A stretch of 64,000 bases of DNA from Pedobacter rhodius (GCF_027213645.1 NZ_JAPWGL010000002.1:248001-312000); one strand, 5' to 3'. Shown: positions 38,959 through 48,596, numbered from the stretch's first letter. The notes: generated by a model from the letters alone, not told the origin. A program made the numbers and translations.

Positions 38959-40395
38959 ATGAAAAGAAATCATTATGATTTAGTTGTTGTTGGAACTGGT
39001 TTTGCTTCTAGCTTTTTTCTAAAGAAATACCTGTCAAAAGTAAAGGAAGATAAAAATGTTCTGGTTTTAGAAAGAGGCGTATTTTATCCTCATGCCGAGC
39101 GTCTTAAAGTTAGAAAAGGCGAACAAACCCCATATCAAAAGAATGAAATTGTATGGAATGATTTAGTAAAGAATTTTAATCCTAAGAAGGATTGGCATTT
39201 CACGACCGGATTTGGGGGTAGCTCAAATTGCTGGTGGGGCTGTACACCAAGATTTATGCCTTCGGATTTTAAAATGAAATCACTTTACGGAATTGCACAG
39301 GATTGGCCGATATCATACAACGATATTGATCAATATTATGATGAGGCTGAAGCAATTATGTCTATCTCCGGACCTGATGAAACACCTTTTCCAAAAAAAA
39401 GTAAATATCCGTTACCGGCACACAAATTCAGTGCGGTTGATGAGATTATGCATAAAAAATATGGTAATCAATACATCAGCCAGCCTACCGCAAGGGCCAG
39501 CAGGGCAACTGAAAACCGGAATGCCTGCATGGCTTCAAGTACTTGCGGGGTTTGTCCTGTTAATGCTAAGTTTCATATCGAAAATTCCGGCATAACTGCA
39601 TACGAAGACCCCCGTGTTGAAATCGTCTACGGTGCCCAGGTATATTCCATGGAGACTGAAAATAATGTGGCAAAAAAAGTCTGCTTCGTTAAAGACGGCA
39701 AAGATTATAAAGTATCTGCTGAAGTGATAGCACTCGGTGCCAACCCCTTCTTCAACAGCAATATCTTATTAAATTCAGGAGATAAAAACAAATTTACCGG
39801 AAAAGGATTTGGCGAGCAAATGGGTATTCAGGTATTAATATACTTAGATAATTTAAGTAATGCGGGAGGAAGTACCTGGGTGAATGCCAATGGCTATATG
39901 CTATATGATGGTAACCATAGAAAAGACTTTGCTGCCTGTTTAATTGAAGTAAATAATGCGCCATTTATTCGTTTCGAAAAAGATAAATGGCTTAACATGG
40001 CAAGTTTTCGCCTGGTATTTGAAGACTTACCTGAAGACTCCAATTATATAAAAACTTCAGAAAACAAATTAATGCCTGAAGTTCATTTTAAAGGAAGATC
40101 AGATTATGCACTTAAAGCATTCGAAAACGCAAAAAAACAACTCCCGGACATTTTATCCTGCTTACCTGTCGAAAAATTAAAATATTTAGAACCGTTTCCG
40201 AATGAAGGCCATATTATTGGCGGCACGAGAATGTCTTTAGATGCCAACTCAGGCGTAGTAGATAAACATTTAATCCATCATCAATACAGAAATGTTTTTG
40301 TTTTAGGCGCCGGCGCTTTTACTACTTTTAGTCCTGCAAACCCAAGTTTAACACTGTCTGCATTATCTTTATATGCTGCAGACAAAATGTTTTAA
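38959..40395 (+). CDS. GMC-type FAD-dependent oxidoreductase
   Basis: A 478-residue flavoprotein. The Rossmann motif VVGTGFASSFF opens it; GFGGSSNCWWGCTPRFMP is the second FAD-contact segment. A Cys-containing piece CMASSTCGVCPVN lies near 190-203, and the C-terminus has HIIGGTRMS...ANPSLTLSALS, the GMC_oxred_C region. The substrate is unknown; context suggests a sugar or lipid-linked sugar alcohol. It is in one run with HAD and UbiA, and its stop is one base before the next ATG, so the small protein behind it is probably its partner. Confidence 0.88.
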   Translation: MKRNHYDLVVVGTGFASSFFLKKYLSKVKEDKNVLVLERGVFYPHAERLKVRKGEQTPYQKNEIVWNDLVKNFNPKKDWHFTTGFGGSSNCWWGCTPRFMPSDFKMKSLYGIAQDWPISYNDIDQYYDEAEAIMSISGPDETPFPKKSKYPLPAHKFSAVDEIMHKKYGNQYISQPTARASRATENRNACMASSTCGVCPVNAKFHIENSGITAYEDPRVEIVYGAQVYSMETENNVAKKVCFVKDGKDYKVSAEVIALGANPFFNSNILLNSGDKNKFTGKGFGEQMGIQVLIYLDNLSNAGGSTWVNANGYMLYDGNHRKDFAACLIEVNNAPFIRFEKDKWLNMASFRLVFEDLPEDSNYIKTSENKLMPEVHFKGRSDYALKAFENAKKQLPDILSCLPVEKLKYLEPFPNEGHIIGGTRMSLDANSGVVDKHLIHHQYRNVFVLGAGAFTTFSPANPSLTLSALSLYAADKMF

Positions 40396-40396
40396 T

Positions 40397-40813
40397 ATGA
40401 AGAGAAGAAATTTTATTCTGTTAACCGGTGTTGCTACCGGAATGGTTATTATCCCTCCGTCTTTGTATTTTATTTCACCGGATTTAAAAAATTATGCAAA
40501 AATGCTGATTAACCGGGAACTTGGTTATTTAAAACTGGAACCAAAAGGATTGGATTTGTATATTGAAGACTATTTTAAAAATTCCGGAAATAACACTTTG
40601 TCAACCATCAAATGGAAAGTGCTTTACTTTTTGAAGTATGATTCTAAAAACGCTGAACGGATAAACGACTTGCTGAAATATTATTTACTATCAACTGATT
40701 TTTTCATTAATCAGATGGATGTTTCAAAGCCGGTGAATTACATTAGAATGTTTGATCCCTATAAAAGCCCTATACCTAATCCATATTCATATATATTACT
40801 TCCTGCAATATAA
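40397..40813 (+). CDS. Small protein with twin-arginine-like signal, probable GMC partner
   Basis: A 138-residue protein from the ATG at 40397; a TTG upstream would lie in the GMC gene. The N-terminus MKRRNFILLTGVATGMVI resembles a twin-arginine signal or anchor. The rest is helical and charged, with no family I recognise. Position directly behind a GMC gene parallels the Gluconate_2-dh3 subunit behind the other GMC gene (43560-44132), so I infer a small subunit that carries the flavoprotein to the periplasm. This is positional inference only. Confidence 0.6.
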   Translation: MKRRNFILLTGVATGMVIIPPSLYFISPDLKNYAKMLINRELGYLKLEPKGLDLYIEDYFKNSGNNTLSTIKWKVLYFLKYDSKNAERINDLLKYYLLSTDFFINQMDVSKPVNYIRMFDPYKSPIPNPYSYILLPAI

Positions 40814-40888
40814 CAAAACCGTATATATAAAATATAAAACCGCTTATACACCGAATATTAAAATTTTAATATTTATTGGAAGAGCTGT

Positions 40889-41836
40889 TTATATAAGTTC
40901 AAACAGAAAGGTTTTTTTTAGAATCAATCGAATTCCTTTTTTAAAGGCATAAAAATAATCTTTCCTTGAAAAAGCTATATTAATTTGTTCTATTGACAAG
41001 TCAATCTCGATATCGGTTTCCAGTTTTTTCGTTAATCTCCTATTCAGAGCTTGATCATTTAGTTCTGAAACAAGCTTTTGATCGAATAAATTCTGAAGAA
41101 AATTGTCCATAAACATCTTTTGTCTTTTTGCCCAGTAGTGAAATATATATTTTTCTGCAGATCTCACTTTTGTTTTTCGTTGCAAAATTAAAGAAAAAGC
41201 AAGTTGCTCACTTATAAACCATTTAGAATTATTATAAAATTTATGAGTGAGCTTAATTACATCATTCATATAAACTGAAAAAGTTTTATGTAAAGCCAAT
41301 ACACCTGAATTCCAACTATAGTCTTCACCATTAAAGCTTTCTGCTATTCCATTAATTTTAAAAACGCGTCCTGAAATATAATTCAAAAAGGCTTTAGGAT
41401 AATGCCCTTGATCAAAAGAAGAAAACAAATCGACTCCCTCCTTTAGCATGTATTCTCTTTTATGCATAAAGCTTTTTCCTTCTTCAAAACCATTTAGCAT
41501 TATGCTGGCATCCGTTAAAAAAAAAGTATCAGTATCAATGAAAAGTTGATTTGTATTCGGATAGGATTTAAAGGCCATATCAATAACCCCAACCTTTTTA
41601 GAGTGAATAAAATCTGATCCCCGCATTAATTTTTCCTCTAATTCTGAGTTGAGCAATACATATTCTATATTTAAATTTAACAAGTACTTTTTAAAGAAAT
41701 CAGGTGAATCGGTAAAAACAATTACCCTTATATTTTCAATTTTAGGATTCCAAGCCAAGAAACTTAATATGCAAAATATTGCTCTTCTATATTCAATTAC
41801 TCCTCCATAAGAGAGAAAGATTAAGTTTGTGTGCAT
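40889..41836 (-). CDS. Putative nucleotide-sugar glycosyltransferase with DxD motif
   Basis: A 315-residue protein of GT-A-like appearance: NLIFLSYGGVIEYRRAIFC, VIVFTD, then NQLFIDTDTFFL with DTD at 101-103, and SWNSGVLALH. It resembles bacterial GT8/GT77-like hypothetical transferases, but I cannot assign a family. The C-terminal third is basic and helical. It is read leftwards, 23 bases downstream of the larger GMC gene, so it may belong to that operon. Confidence 0.65.
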   Translation of the reverse strand: MHTNLIFLSYGGVIEYRRAIFCILSFLAWNPKIENIRVIVFTDSPDFFKKYLLNLNIEYVLLNSELEEKLMRGSDFIHSKKVGVIDMAFKSYPNTNQLFIDTDTFFLTDASIMLNGFEEGKSFMHKREYMLKEGVDLFSSFDQGHYPKAFLNYISGRVFKINGIAESFNGEDYSWNSGVLALHKTFSVYMNDVIKLTHKFYNNSKWFISEQLAFSLILQRKTKVRSAEKYIFHYWAKRQKMFMDNFLQNLFDQKLVSELNDQALNRRLTKKLETDIEIDLSIEQINIAFSRKDYFYAFKKGIRLILKKTFLFELI

Positions 41837-41859
41837 TTTTGCTAATTATTTATATAAAT

Positions 41860-43557
41860 CTACAAGTCACCTTTTTTCAATTGCTGATAGGCATACTCAC
41901 AAGCCCTTGCGGTAAAGGCCATATAGGTTAATGAGGGATTCTGACAGGCTGAGGAAGTCATGAAGCTTCCGTCAGTTATAAAAACGTTTCGTACATCATG
42001 CATTTGGTTATAACCGTTTAACACGGAAGTTTTAGCATCCTTACCCATTCTCGCCGTTCCCATTTCATGAATTGTAGAACCTCCAGGTTTATTATAATTA
42101 AACCCGTTTACATTTTTAAAACCGGCATTTTCCAGCATTTGTACCGAAGTGTTTTTTATATCATCCATCATATCATTTTCATTGGTCTTAAAAGAAAAAT
42201 CAATCTTTATGATGGGTTGTCCCCATTTATCCTTAATTGACTTATCCAACGAAACAGTATTTTCATAATATGGAAGACATTCGCCCCAGCCTGCCATCCA
42301 TACTGTCCAGGCGCCGGGCGTTGTAAGCTGTGCTTTAAAATCTTTTCCAATACCGGTTAAATGACCTGATTTATCACCCCATTCTTCACGTTCGCCATGC
42401 CCCTGAATATTGTAGCCTCTTGAAAAGTTATGGTTTTCTGAACCGGATAAATTTCTGAATCTTGGAATTAAAAAACCACATGGTCTTCTGCCTTTATAAT
42501 ATAAATCAGAATATCCGTCGTGTGCTCCACTGGCTCCGGCTGAAGAGTGGTGATCCATTAGATTATGACCAACTTGTTCACTATCGTTACCAAAGCCATT
42601 GGGAAATCTATTTGATGTTGAATTAAGTAATATAGAAGCTGTTGCTATAGTAGACGCATTTACAAAAATTATTTTAGAGCTGAATTCCAAAACCTCATTG
42701 GTTAATGCATCTATAATTCTAACTCCTTTTGCTTTCTGTTTTTGTTCGTCATATAAAATATCGGTCACAATAGAATGAGGCCTTAGCGTTAAATTTCCGG
42801 TTGCCATTGCAGCCGGTATAGTGGAGCTGTTACTGCTGAAATAACCTCCAAACGGGCATCCCCTTTCACATAAATTGCGGTTCTGACAAGGCCCGCGGTT
42901 ATCCCAGCCCCTTGTCAGGTTTGCTACCCTGGCAATAGTTAGTAGCCTGTTTTGATCATTTTTCTTAATACTTTGCGCCAGGTGTTTCTCAATACAATTA
43001 AGTTCCATCGGACTCAGAAATTCTCCATCAGGTAACTGCTTAAGATTTTCTTTTTGACCACTCACCCCGATATGTGATTCTACATAGCTATACCAGGGCG
43101 CGATGTCTTTATACCGGACCGGCCAATCTACAGCCACGCCTTCCTTTACATTTGCTTCGAAATCCAAATCACTTAAACGATAACATTGTCTGCCCCAGGT
43201 TAATGAACGCCCCCCTACCTGGTTCCCTCTAAACCAGTTAAAAGGCTTATCCTGAATATAAGGTTGATCTTGGTCCCTAATGTAAAAATGTTTGGAAGCA
43301 GGACTGTAAGCATTACTTTGAACAGGGTCTGATTCCTTATCAATGTTGGTATTATTCATACCAAATTTAAAATCCCAGGGATGCAGATTTGCAGTAGGAT
43401 AATCGACAATATGCCTCACATCCCGTCCTCTTTCCAGCAATAAAGTTTTCATCCCTTTTTTGCAAAGTTCCATTGCTGCCCAGCCACCACTGATTCCGGA
43501 GCCGATTACGATTGCATCATAAGTTCCTGCATCTATGAAATTCCTGTTAATAAACAT
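41860..43557 (-). CDS. GMC oxidoreductase, large subunit of a sugar dehydrogenase
   Basis: A 565-residue FAD enzyme: VIGSGISGGWAA Rossmann motif (about 16-27), GGRSLTWGRQCYR, a Cys-rich GPCQNRNLCERGCPFGG segment (about 218-235), and C-terminal STIHEMGTARMG with the catalytic-type His, followed by SACQNPSLTYMA. This is the catalytic-subunit type of gluconate 2-dehydrogenase and glucoside 3-dehydrogenase. The next gene upstream encodes the matching subunit 3, two bases away. Together they would oxidise a sugar in the periplasm and pass electrons to the respiratory chain. Confidence 0.92.
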   Translation of the reverse strand: MFINRNFIDAGTYDAIVIGSGISGGWAAMELCKKGMKTLLLERGRDVRHIVDYPTANLHPWDFKFGMNNTNIDKESDPVQSNAYSPASKHFYIRDQDQPYIQDKPFNWFRGNQVGGRSLTWGRQCYRLSDLDFEANVKEGVAVDWPVRYKDIAPWYSYVESHIGVSGQKENLKQLPDGEFLSPMELNCIEKHLAQSIKKNDQNRLLTIARVANLTRGWDNRGPCQNRNLCERGCPFGGYFSSNSSTIPAAMATGNLTLRPHSIVTDILYDEQKQKAKGVRIIDALTNEVLEFSSKIIFVNASTIATASILLNSTSNRFPNGFGNDSEQVGHNLMDHHSSAGASGAHDGYSDLYYKGRRPCGFLIPRFRNLSGSENHNFSRGYNIQGHGEREEWGDKSGHLTGIGKDFKAQLTTPGAWTVWMAGWGECLPYYENTVSLDKSIKDKWGQPIIKIDFSFKTNENDMMDDIKNTSVQMLENAGFKNVNGFNYNKPGGSTIHEMGTARMGKDAKTSVLNGYNQMHDVRNVFITDGSFMTSSACQNPSLTYMAFTARACEYAYQQLKKGDL

Positions 43558-43559
43558 AA

Positions 43560-44132
43560 TTATTTAGTTGCCCAAGATTTTTGGTTAATTTTAATCGGAA
43601 TGCATGCATCATAATTTCCGGGTATATAATCATAACACAACCCTTCTGTTGCACCTGATTTTGACCGGCAATAACCTTCTATGGTAAGATTTCGAAACTT
43701 TGAAAAAAAATTTTCACCTAAAAACTTATTATTGATTTTATTTAAAATAGCGTATTTATAATTTGCATTATCAGCGAAATGTTGAACAATACTGGTTTTT
43801 TCCTTTGTACTGCATTTCAAAAAAGGCTTCTCATAACTTGAAATGGCATAGTCTTCAAAATCATTCAAACCCCGGATAAAATGGTTCTGAACTTTAACAT
43901 CGGTACAATTAATAATAACATCCATAATATATTTATGAACATTAGCTGATTTAGCACCTGGTGTATCTGTTTGAGGAATAATAATTTCAGCAATTTCTGC
44001 AATAAGTAACTCTTTATCTAACAAATCACGTGGATTGACAGATTGGTGAAGTTGATACCATTTATAACCGGAAAATGAAGAGGCGATTACGCCAATTATT
44101 GCTAAACTTTTAAGATATGATCTTCTATTCAT
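43560..44132 (-). CDS. Gluconate 2-dehydrogenase subunit 3 family protein
   Basis: A 190-residue small subunit. The N-terminus MNRRSYLKSLAIIGVIASSF is a twin-arginine type signal, followed by the family's hallmark block LIAEIAEIIIPQTDTPGAKSANVHKYI. Known homologues escort the folded GMC subunit through the Tat system and stay bound to it. It is first in the leftward operon, with the large subunit directly behind. Confidence 0.9.
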   Translation of the reverse strand: MNRRSYLKSLAIIGVIASSFSGYKWYQLHQSVNPRDLLDKELLIAEIAEIIIPQTDTPGAKSANVHKYIMDVIINCTDVKVQNHFIRGLNDFEDYAISSYEKPFLKCSTKEKTSIVQHFADNANYKYAILNKINNKFLGENFFSKFRNLTIEGYCRSKSGATEGLCYDYIPGNYDACIPIKINQKSWATK

Positions 44133-44606
44133 TAAAAAATCTGAATTTGAGGCTAATATAAAGAAATTAGTGTACAGATTTTCAGCTGAATTAATAAATA
44201 ATCATAAGTTTAAGTATGAATGGAGGAAACTATAACTAAATGGCAAATACAAGCAGGTTCCATAATTAAATTATATGAAAATATACTTAAAATCTTTAAA
44301 TGGCATATTTAATAATACAAGGTAAATAATTCATATAATACACAAGAAATTATCTAAAAATAAGCGACGATTTAGCAAAGCCTAATTAATTGAATTCTTA
44401 CTTGTCACAAAAAAGTCACAATTCAAATTTTGAAAAACTATTTTTATAAAGAGTTATTAGGAATATTACAAATAATGCTGTTAAAACCGCTTTTTTGGTA
44501 AAACTTAAACAAACACCATTTCCAAATTTAAAATTTAATATGTAATATCGACATTATTGTCGTTAAAGAAGTTGAAATAAATACTTGAGACTTTGAAATT
44601 TAATTA
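44133..44606. other. Gene-free divergent intergenic region
   Basis: AT-rich DNA between the sugar dehydrogenase operon and the beta-helix lipoprotein gene. It must hold both promoters, but no TAnnTTTG site stands out. A short palindrome CGACATTATTGTCG lies near 44548-44561, about 45 bases before the lipoprotein ATG; it could be an operator or chance. Confidence 0.35.
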
Positions 44607-45911
44607 ATGGAAAAAAAATTAAAAATGTATTTTAAAATCTTCTTATGCACGCTTATTTATATGAGTTCTTGCAAAAAAGGAGATAAATTACCAGAACAAA
44701 TTGCTGCAATTCCGGCAATACCCGTTCTTCCACCTACTGCAACGCTCCCTCCAATATTGGTTCCTGCTTATGAAGTAGGAACAGGCGGTGGAAATTTGAC
44801 TATTGACGGCGCCAGTTTTAACTTCAGTACAATAAAGCTGATAAAAATTAAAGCAGGCAGCTATAAAACCATTTACATAAAAAACATTTCAGGTACTTTG
44901 GATGCCCCTATTACCATAAAAAATAATGGACAGGTGGTTATTACCGAAGGAATAGAAACAGATAACATTATAAATGTTTCTATATCAGGAGATAACGATG
45001 CTGATATCAAATATGGTTTTTCTTTTGAAAATATTCCCTTCAGGGCCATTAAAATGAATAAAAGAATTGCAGGTGTAACTTTAAAGAGCATGAGCTTTAA
45101 AAATGTTGCAGATTATTGCATTGCAGGTGAAAAAAGCAACGGAAATTTGGCCTACGATGGAACTGAAACATCCAGAAACGAGCGATTTAAAATACTTAAC
45201 TGCTTATTTGACAATACAGGATCAATTGTGTTCAATGGGTCGCTGAATAAAGATAATTCACAGGATTTAGGTTTATTTAAAGACGTAGAAATTGCCTTTA
45301 ATCAATTTCAGAATACCAATTCAGGAACACTATGCTCATTTGGAAATATTCAAGATTATAACATACACCATAATGTGGTTAATAATATAAATGCAACAAA
45401 TAACAATCATAATGGTGTATTCTACATGCAGGGAAATGGAACTTTTCACCATAATAAATTAACGAATTACCAGGGTAATTCTATCCGAATGTGGGTTTAT
45501 TCCCGCGGATCGAGTCCGGTAACAGTTGAAATTTATAATAATGTTTGCTACAACACCCGCAAATACGGAGGTTTTGAGATTCAGGGATTCGACAGAAACA
45601 TCTATCCGGGAAAAACTACTTTCGTAAATGCGAAAGTGTACAACAACACTATCGGTCGTATGAATACGTCAAAGGATTGGGAGGGACAGGTTTTAGACCT
45701 TTATAATTACGGTGGAACCTTAGAATATTACAATAACCTGGGTTTCGATCTTTATCACAACGGTTTGCCTATCACAAATATGATTAATAATATGAGTGAT
45801 ACAAAGATAACATTAGAGCAAAACAATAAATATATCCCTTCGCAACAAGATGCGATTTCAGACCTCGAAAGTTTTATTTCAAAAGTAACCGGTATCGGAG
45901 CATTACTATAA
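44607..45911 (+). CDS. Lipoprotein with right-handed parallel beta-helix
   Basis: A 434-residue exported protein. The lipobox ends at the Cys of MSSCKKG (about residue 23), followed by a Pro/Ile-rich linker (IPAIPVLPPTATLPPILVP). The remainder has the repeating pattern of a parallel beta-helix: recurrent hydrophobic strands with Asn ladders (NNINATNNNHNG, HHNKLTNYQGN, IYNNVCYNTRKYG, VYNNTIGR). The fold is common in polysaccharide lyases, epimerases and adhesins. I see no certain catalytic residues. In this locus it may modify or bind the exported polysaccharide at the cell surface. Confidence 0.75.
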   Translation: MEKKLKMYFKIFLCTLIYMSSCKKGDKLPEQIAAIPAIPVLPPTATLPPILVPAYEVGTGGGNLTIDGASFNFSTIKLIKIKAGSYKTIYIKNISGTLDAPITIKNNGQVVITEGIETDNIINVSISGDNDADIKYGFSFENIPFRAIKMNKRIAGVTLKSMSFKNVADYCIAGEKSNGNLAYDGTETSRNERFKILNCLFDNTGSIVFNGSLNKDNSQDLGLFKDVEIAFNQFQNTNSGTLCSFGNIQDYNIHHNVVNNINATNNNHNGVFYMQGNGTFHHNKLTNYQGNSIRMWVYSRGSSPVTVEIYNNVCYNTRKYGGFEIQGFDRNIYPGKTTFVNAKVYNNTIGRMNTSKDWEGQVLDLYNYGGTLEYYNNLGFDLYHNGLPITNMINNMSDTKITLEQNNKYIPSQQDAISDLESFISKVTGIGALL

Positions 45912-45930
45912 CTTATTTATTAACATTGAG

Positions 45931-45970
45931 AAGTTCCGGACGCCTTTAAGGACTGTCCGGAACTTTTTTT
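45931..45970 (+). terminator. Strong terminator after the beta-helix gene
   Basis: A perfect 11-bp stem AAGTTCCGGAC/GTCCGGAACTT (45931-45941 and 45955-45965) with a 13-base loop, then a run of T to 45970, starting 19 bases behind the stop codon. Confidence 0.92.
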
Positions 45971-46157
45971 ATGCCCCTATGTGTAGCTAACGTGATAAAA
46001 ATACAATAGTTATAAATAATATTCAACATGTACATCTTTACTTATCCGGATATACATTATATAAACTCATATTATAATATTGAGTGGTTTTGATATCAAA
46101 AACAGAAATTTAACCGGACGTTTTTGGTTCGCCACGTTAACGAAGAAAAAGAATAGG

Positions 46158-46194
46158 AAAATAAAAACAAAAGCAGCCTGTAAAGCTGCTTTTG
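46158..46194 (-). terminator. Terminator of the leftward GT8 gene
   Basis: A perfect 10-bp stem CAAAAGCAGC/GCTGCTTTTG (46168-46177 and 46185-46194). On the minus strand it runs into TTTTGTTTTTATTTTCC, so it should end transcripts from the GT8/flippase side. Between this and the previous terminator lie about 190 bases with no visible feature. Confidence 0.78.
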
Positions 46195-46297
46195 CTTTCA
46201 AACCGGTACGAATTGGCTAAAATATTTTTTAATATTGCGTATTATGATAATATTAAGCTATTCCTCCTTCTGAATATGATCTAAATATTTTTCAAAA

Positions 46298-47179
46298 TTA
46301 CATTTTTAAAAACATCTTTTTAATTTTATTAAAGATCTTCCTAATGTATCTTTTATTGCCGCTTATTGGCTTAAAGTTTTTCCATGGTGTTAGTGAGAGG
46401 TATCTGTAAAATTCATCTTTGTATACCGGCTTTGAATTATAGGTATTGAAAATCGGTTTTATATCGAGAAAATGAACTAATGACGGGTTATCGTTTTCAT
46501 TAAAAGCAAACCAATTCCATTTTGGATCCAATTGTAACCATTTATTGGCTAAAACAACATTTAATCCATATTGATCCGCTAACTGAACATATTTTTTATG
46601 AATTCGCAATGCATCAATTACTTTTTCAGAAATCCCTTCTTTTTTCCATTTTTTCGGATTTATAAGCAAAACTCCGGAGTTAAAGTATTTAGTATCTGCA
46701 CTAAGTCCAAGCTCAGCATAATTAGCAATTCCTCCCCACTTGCAATCGACAGTTTTACCAACGTCTTGCGCAGCCGCAACTGTATAATCGCCTAATGGAA
46801 CATTCCATAATTTTGAAATATCATCCTGAACAATTGTATCAACATCCAGATAAATTAGTTTTTCTACATTTTCGTCAATCACATATGGCGAAAATACCCG
46901 CATATAAGCCGTTAATGGAAATGCCGAATTATCAACTGGAATAGTAATATGCGCGGGAACAATTTCTTTACTTTTAAACCATTTAATGGTTATCCTTGAA
47001 AGATCTACAATTGACTCCAGTTTCTTTCTGAAGCTTTTTGAAATTCCATCATCAATAATATGGAAATCTATATGCTCTTCAGTTTTATGGTTTAGGTCAA
47101 TAGATTTTAACAACGCAGCAATTAATATTGCATAATGGTTATCACTAGCTACAACAATTGAGATGGTTTCTTTACTCAT
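46298..47179 (-). CDS. Glycosyltransferase family 8
   Basis: A 293-residue retaining GT-A enzyme of the LgtC/RfaJ type. Motifs: VVASDNHYAILIAALLKSI at the start, IIDDGI, the metal-binding DVD at 112-114 (YLDVDTIVQDDISKLW), YFNSGVLLINPKKWK, and LADQYGLNVVL. C-terminus is basic, as in membrane-bound members. It would add a galactose or glucose from UDP-sugar. It lies 55 bases downstream of the flippase gene in the same direction. Confidence 0.93.
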   Translation of the reverse strand: MSKETISIVVASDNHYAILIAALLKSIDLNHKTEEHIDFHIIDDGISKSFRKKLESIVDLSRITIKWFKSKEIVPAHITIPVDNSAFPLTAYMRVFSPYVIDENVEKLIYLDVDTIVQDDISKLWNVPLGDYTVAAAQDVGKTVDCKWGGIANYAELGLSADTKYFNSGVLLINPKKWKKEGISEKVIDALRIHKKYVQLADQYGLNVVLANKWLQLDPKWNWFAFNENDNPSLVHFLDIKPIFNTYNSKPVYKDEFYRYLSLTPWKNFKPISGNKRYIRKIFNKIKKMFLKM

Positions 47180-47234
47180 GGGGAATTTTATGTAAAACGC
47201 AAAAGTTTTTTAAATATCTGTAATTTAACTACAA

Positions 47235-48596
47235 TTACAATAAATTTTTCGACGAGCTGAAAAATTTATTTTTCTGTAACTTGTACAACAGGACTAATTC
47301 CTGAAAACCAACTTTGTAAATGCTTAAAAAATTAAAGTTATAATAATCATTTAATGGTTTGTAAGTCATGTAAATCGCAACAATTATCGGTATTACTGAT
47401 GCAAAGGCAATAGAATAAATGGAGTGATAAATCCAAACTCCAATAAATATTGCAACAATATTGCTAAGCGACATAATAATAATTTTATAAAAGTTAATTT
47501 TTGGTCTGTGTATTACATCAACGCCAATTGCAAAAAATCTGTCAGCCGGATATAGTAGGGCAATCACAATAAATATTCTAAAAAGATTTGGTGCTTCATT
47601 TGCAACATAATTTTTACCACCGAGTAAATGGATTATTGGTTCAGCGAAAATAAGTGATATGATAACTACAGGAATTAAAACCACAGTTAGCATCCCAACC
47701 AGTTTCTTTAATGTATAAATCATACCTTCTTTTTCTCCATTATTATAGTTGCCCGATAAGAGCGGCATTCCGCTGGTGACGAAACTTAACAACGGAATCT
47801 CTACAATTTGCATTAATTTGCCGCCCAGGTTGTACATAGCCAGTGCAGCAGGACCAATTAAAAAATTGATAATAAATGTGTTGGTTACGCCAAATAAATT
47901 CGAACTGATGTTAGTTCCCATACTGTATTTACCAAAATGGAATAATTCCCAAACAGTATCTTTTTTCGCTTTAAAGATTGTACCCATCATAGTCCACCTT
48001 AAAATTATTACCATTACACTGGCAAATAAATTGGATGCTATATAAGTATACAATAAAGTGGTTAAATTCAGTTTATGTAAAGATGCCAGTGTAAATACCA
48101 GTAATGTATATGAACCTTGGTTAAATATCCTTAACCATAACATACGGTCAAACCTTTTTTTTGCCTGTACAATACAATCGGCCATGAAACATGGCAAAGT
48201 TACAACAGAAATGAGTGCAAAGTACTTTAATATAAGCGCTAAACCCTGATCGCTAACTGTTTTGGAGATAAAATAGGTGGGTATATTTAAAATAAAAAAA
48301 ATAACTGCTATGATAGCCGAAAGCAGCCATGCAGACCCAGCCACCTCTCTTCCTCTATCAATAGATGTACCTGAAAAAAATTTGATTATGGTTACAGTTA
48401 AGAATCCGGCTCTTAAATTATCTATTAATCCAATAATGCTTAGAAAAAAAATGTAAACTCCAATATCAGTTACTTTGAGTGAACGATAAACAATTGATAG
48501 AGTTATCATTCCAAAAACAGACATTAATCCATTCGCGATTAGCGACTGAAGGTGCATATTCTTGAAGGAACTAAGAATTTTTTTAACGAAGGACAT
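47235..48596 (-). CDS. Polysaccharide flippase (Wzx/MOP family)
   Basis: A 453-residue polytopic inner-membrane protein with roughly 12-14 hydrophobic helices and short basic loops, of the MOP superfamily (polysaccharide biosynthesis protein). The start ANGLMSVFGMITLSIVYRSL and the GKLMQIVEIPLLSFVTSGMPLLS helix are typical. It would turn undecaprenyl-diphosphate-linked oligosaccharide units across the membrane for the Wzy-like polymerase at 55912-57192. Paired with the GT8 gene in a leftward operon. Confidence 0.88.
   Translation of the reverse strand: MSFVKKILSSFKNMHLQSLIANGLMSVFGMITLSIVYRSLKVTDIGVYIFFLSIIGLIDNLRAGFLTVTIIKFFSGTSIDRGREVAGSAWLLSAIIAVIFFILNIPTYFISKTVSDQGLALILKYFALISVVTLPCFMADCIVQAKKRFDRMLWLRIFNQGSYTLLVFTLASLHKLNLTTLLYTYIASNLFASVMVIILRWTMMGTIFKAKKDTVWELFHFGKYSMGTNISSNLFGVTNTFIINFLIGPAALAMYNLGGKLMQIVEIPLLSFVTSGMPLLSGNYNNGEKEGMIYTLKKLVGMLTVVLIPVVIISLIFAEPIIHLLGGKNYVANEAPNLFRIFIVIALLYPADRFFAIGVDVIHRPKINFYKIIIMSLSNIVAIFIGVWIYHSIYSIAFASVIPIIVAIYMTYKPLNDYYNFNFLSIYKVGFQELVLLYKLQKNKFFSSSKNLL

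Noticed and set aside
46015..46150. A 21-codon frame starting at an ATG between the two terminators
   Set aside because: Too short, no promoter, no partner and no hydrophobic or other recognisable pattern.
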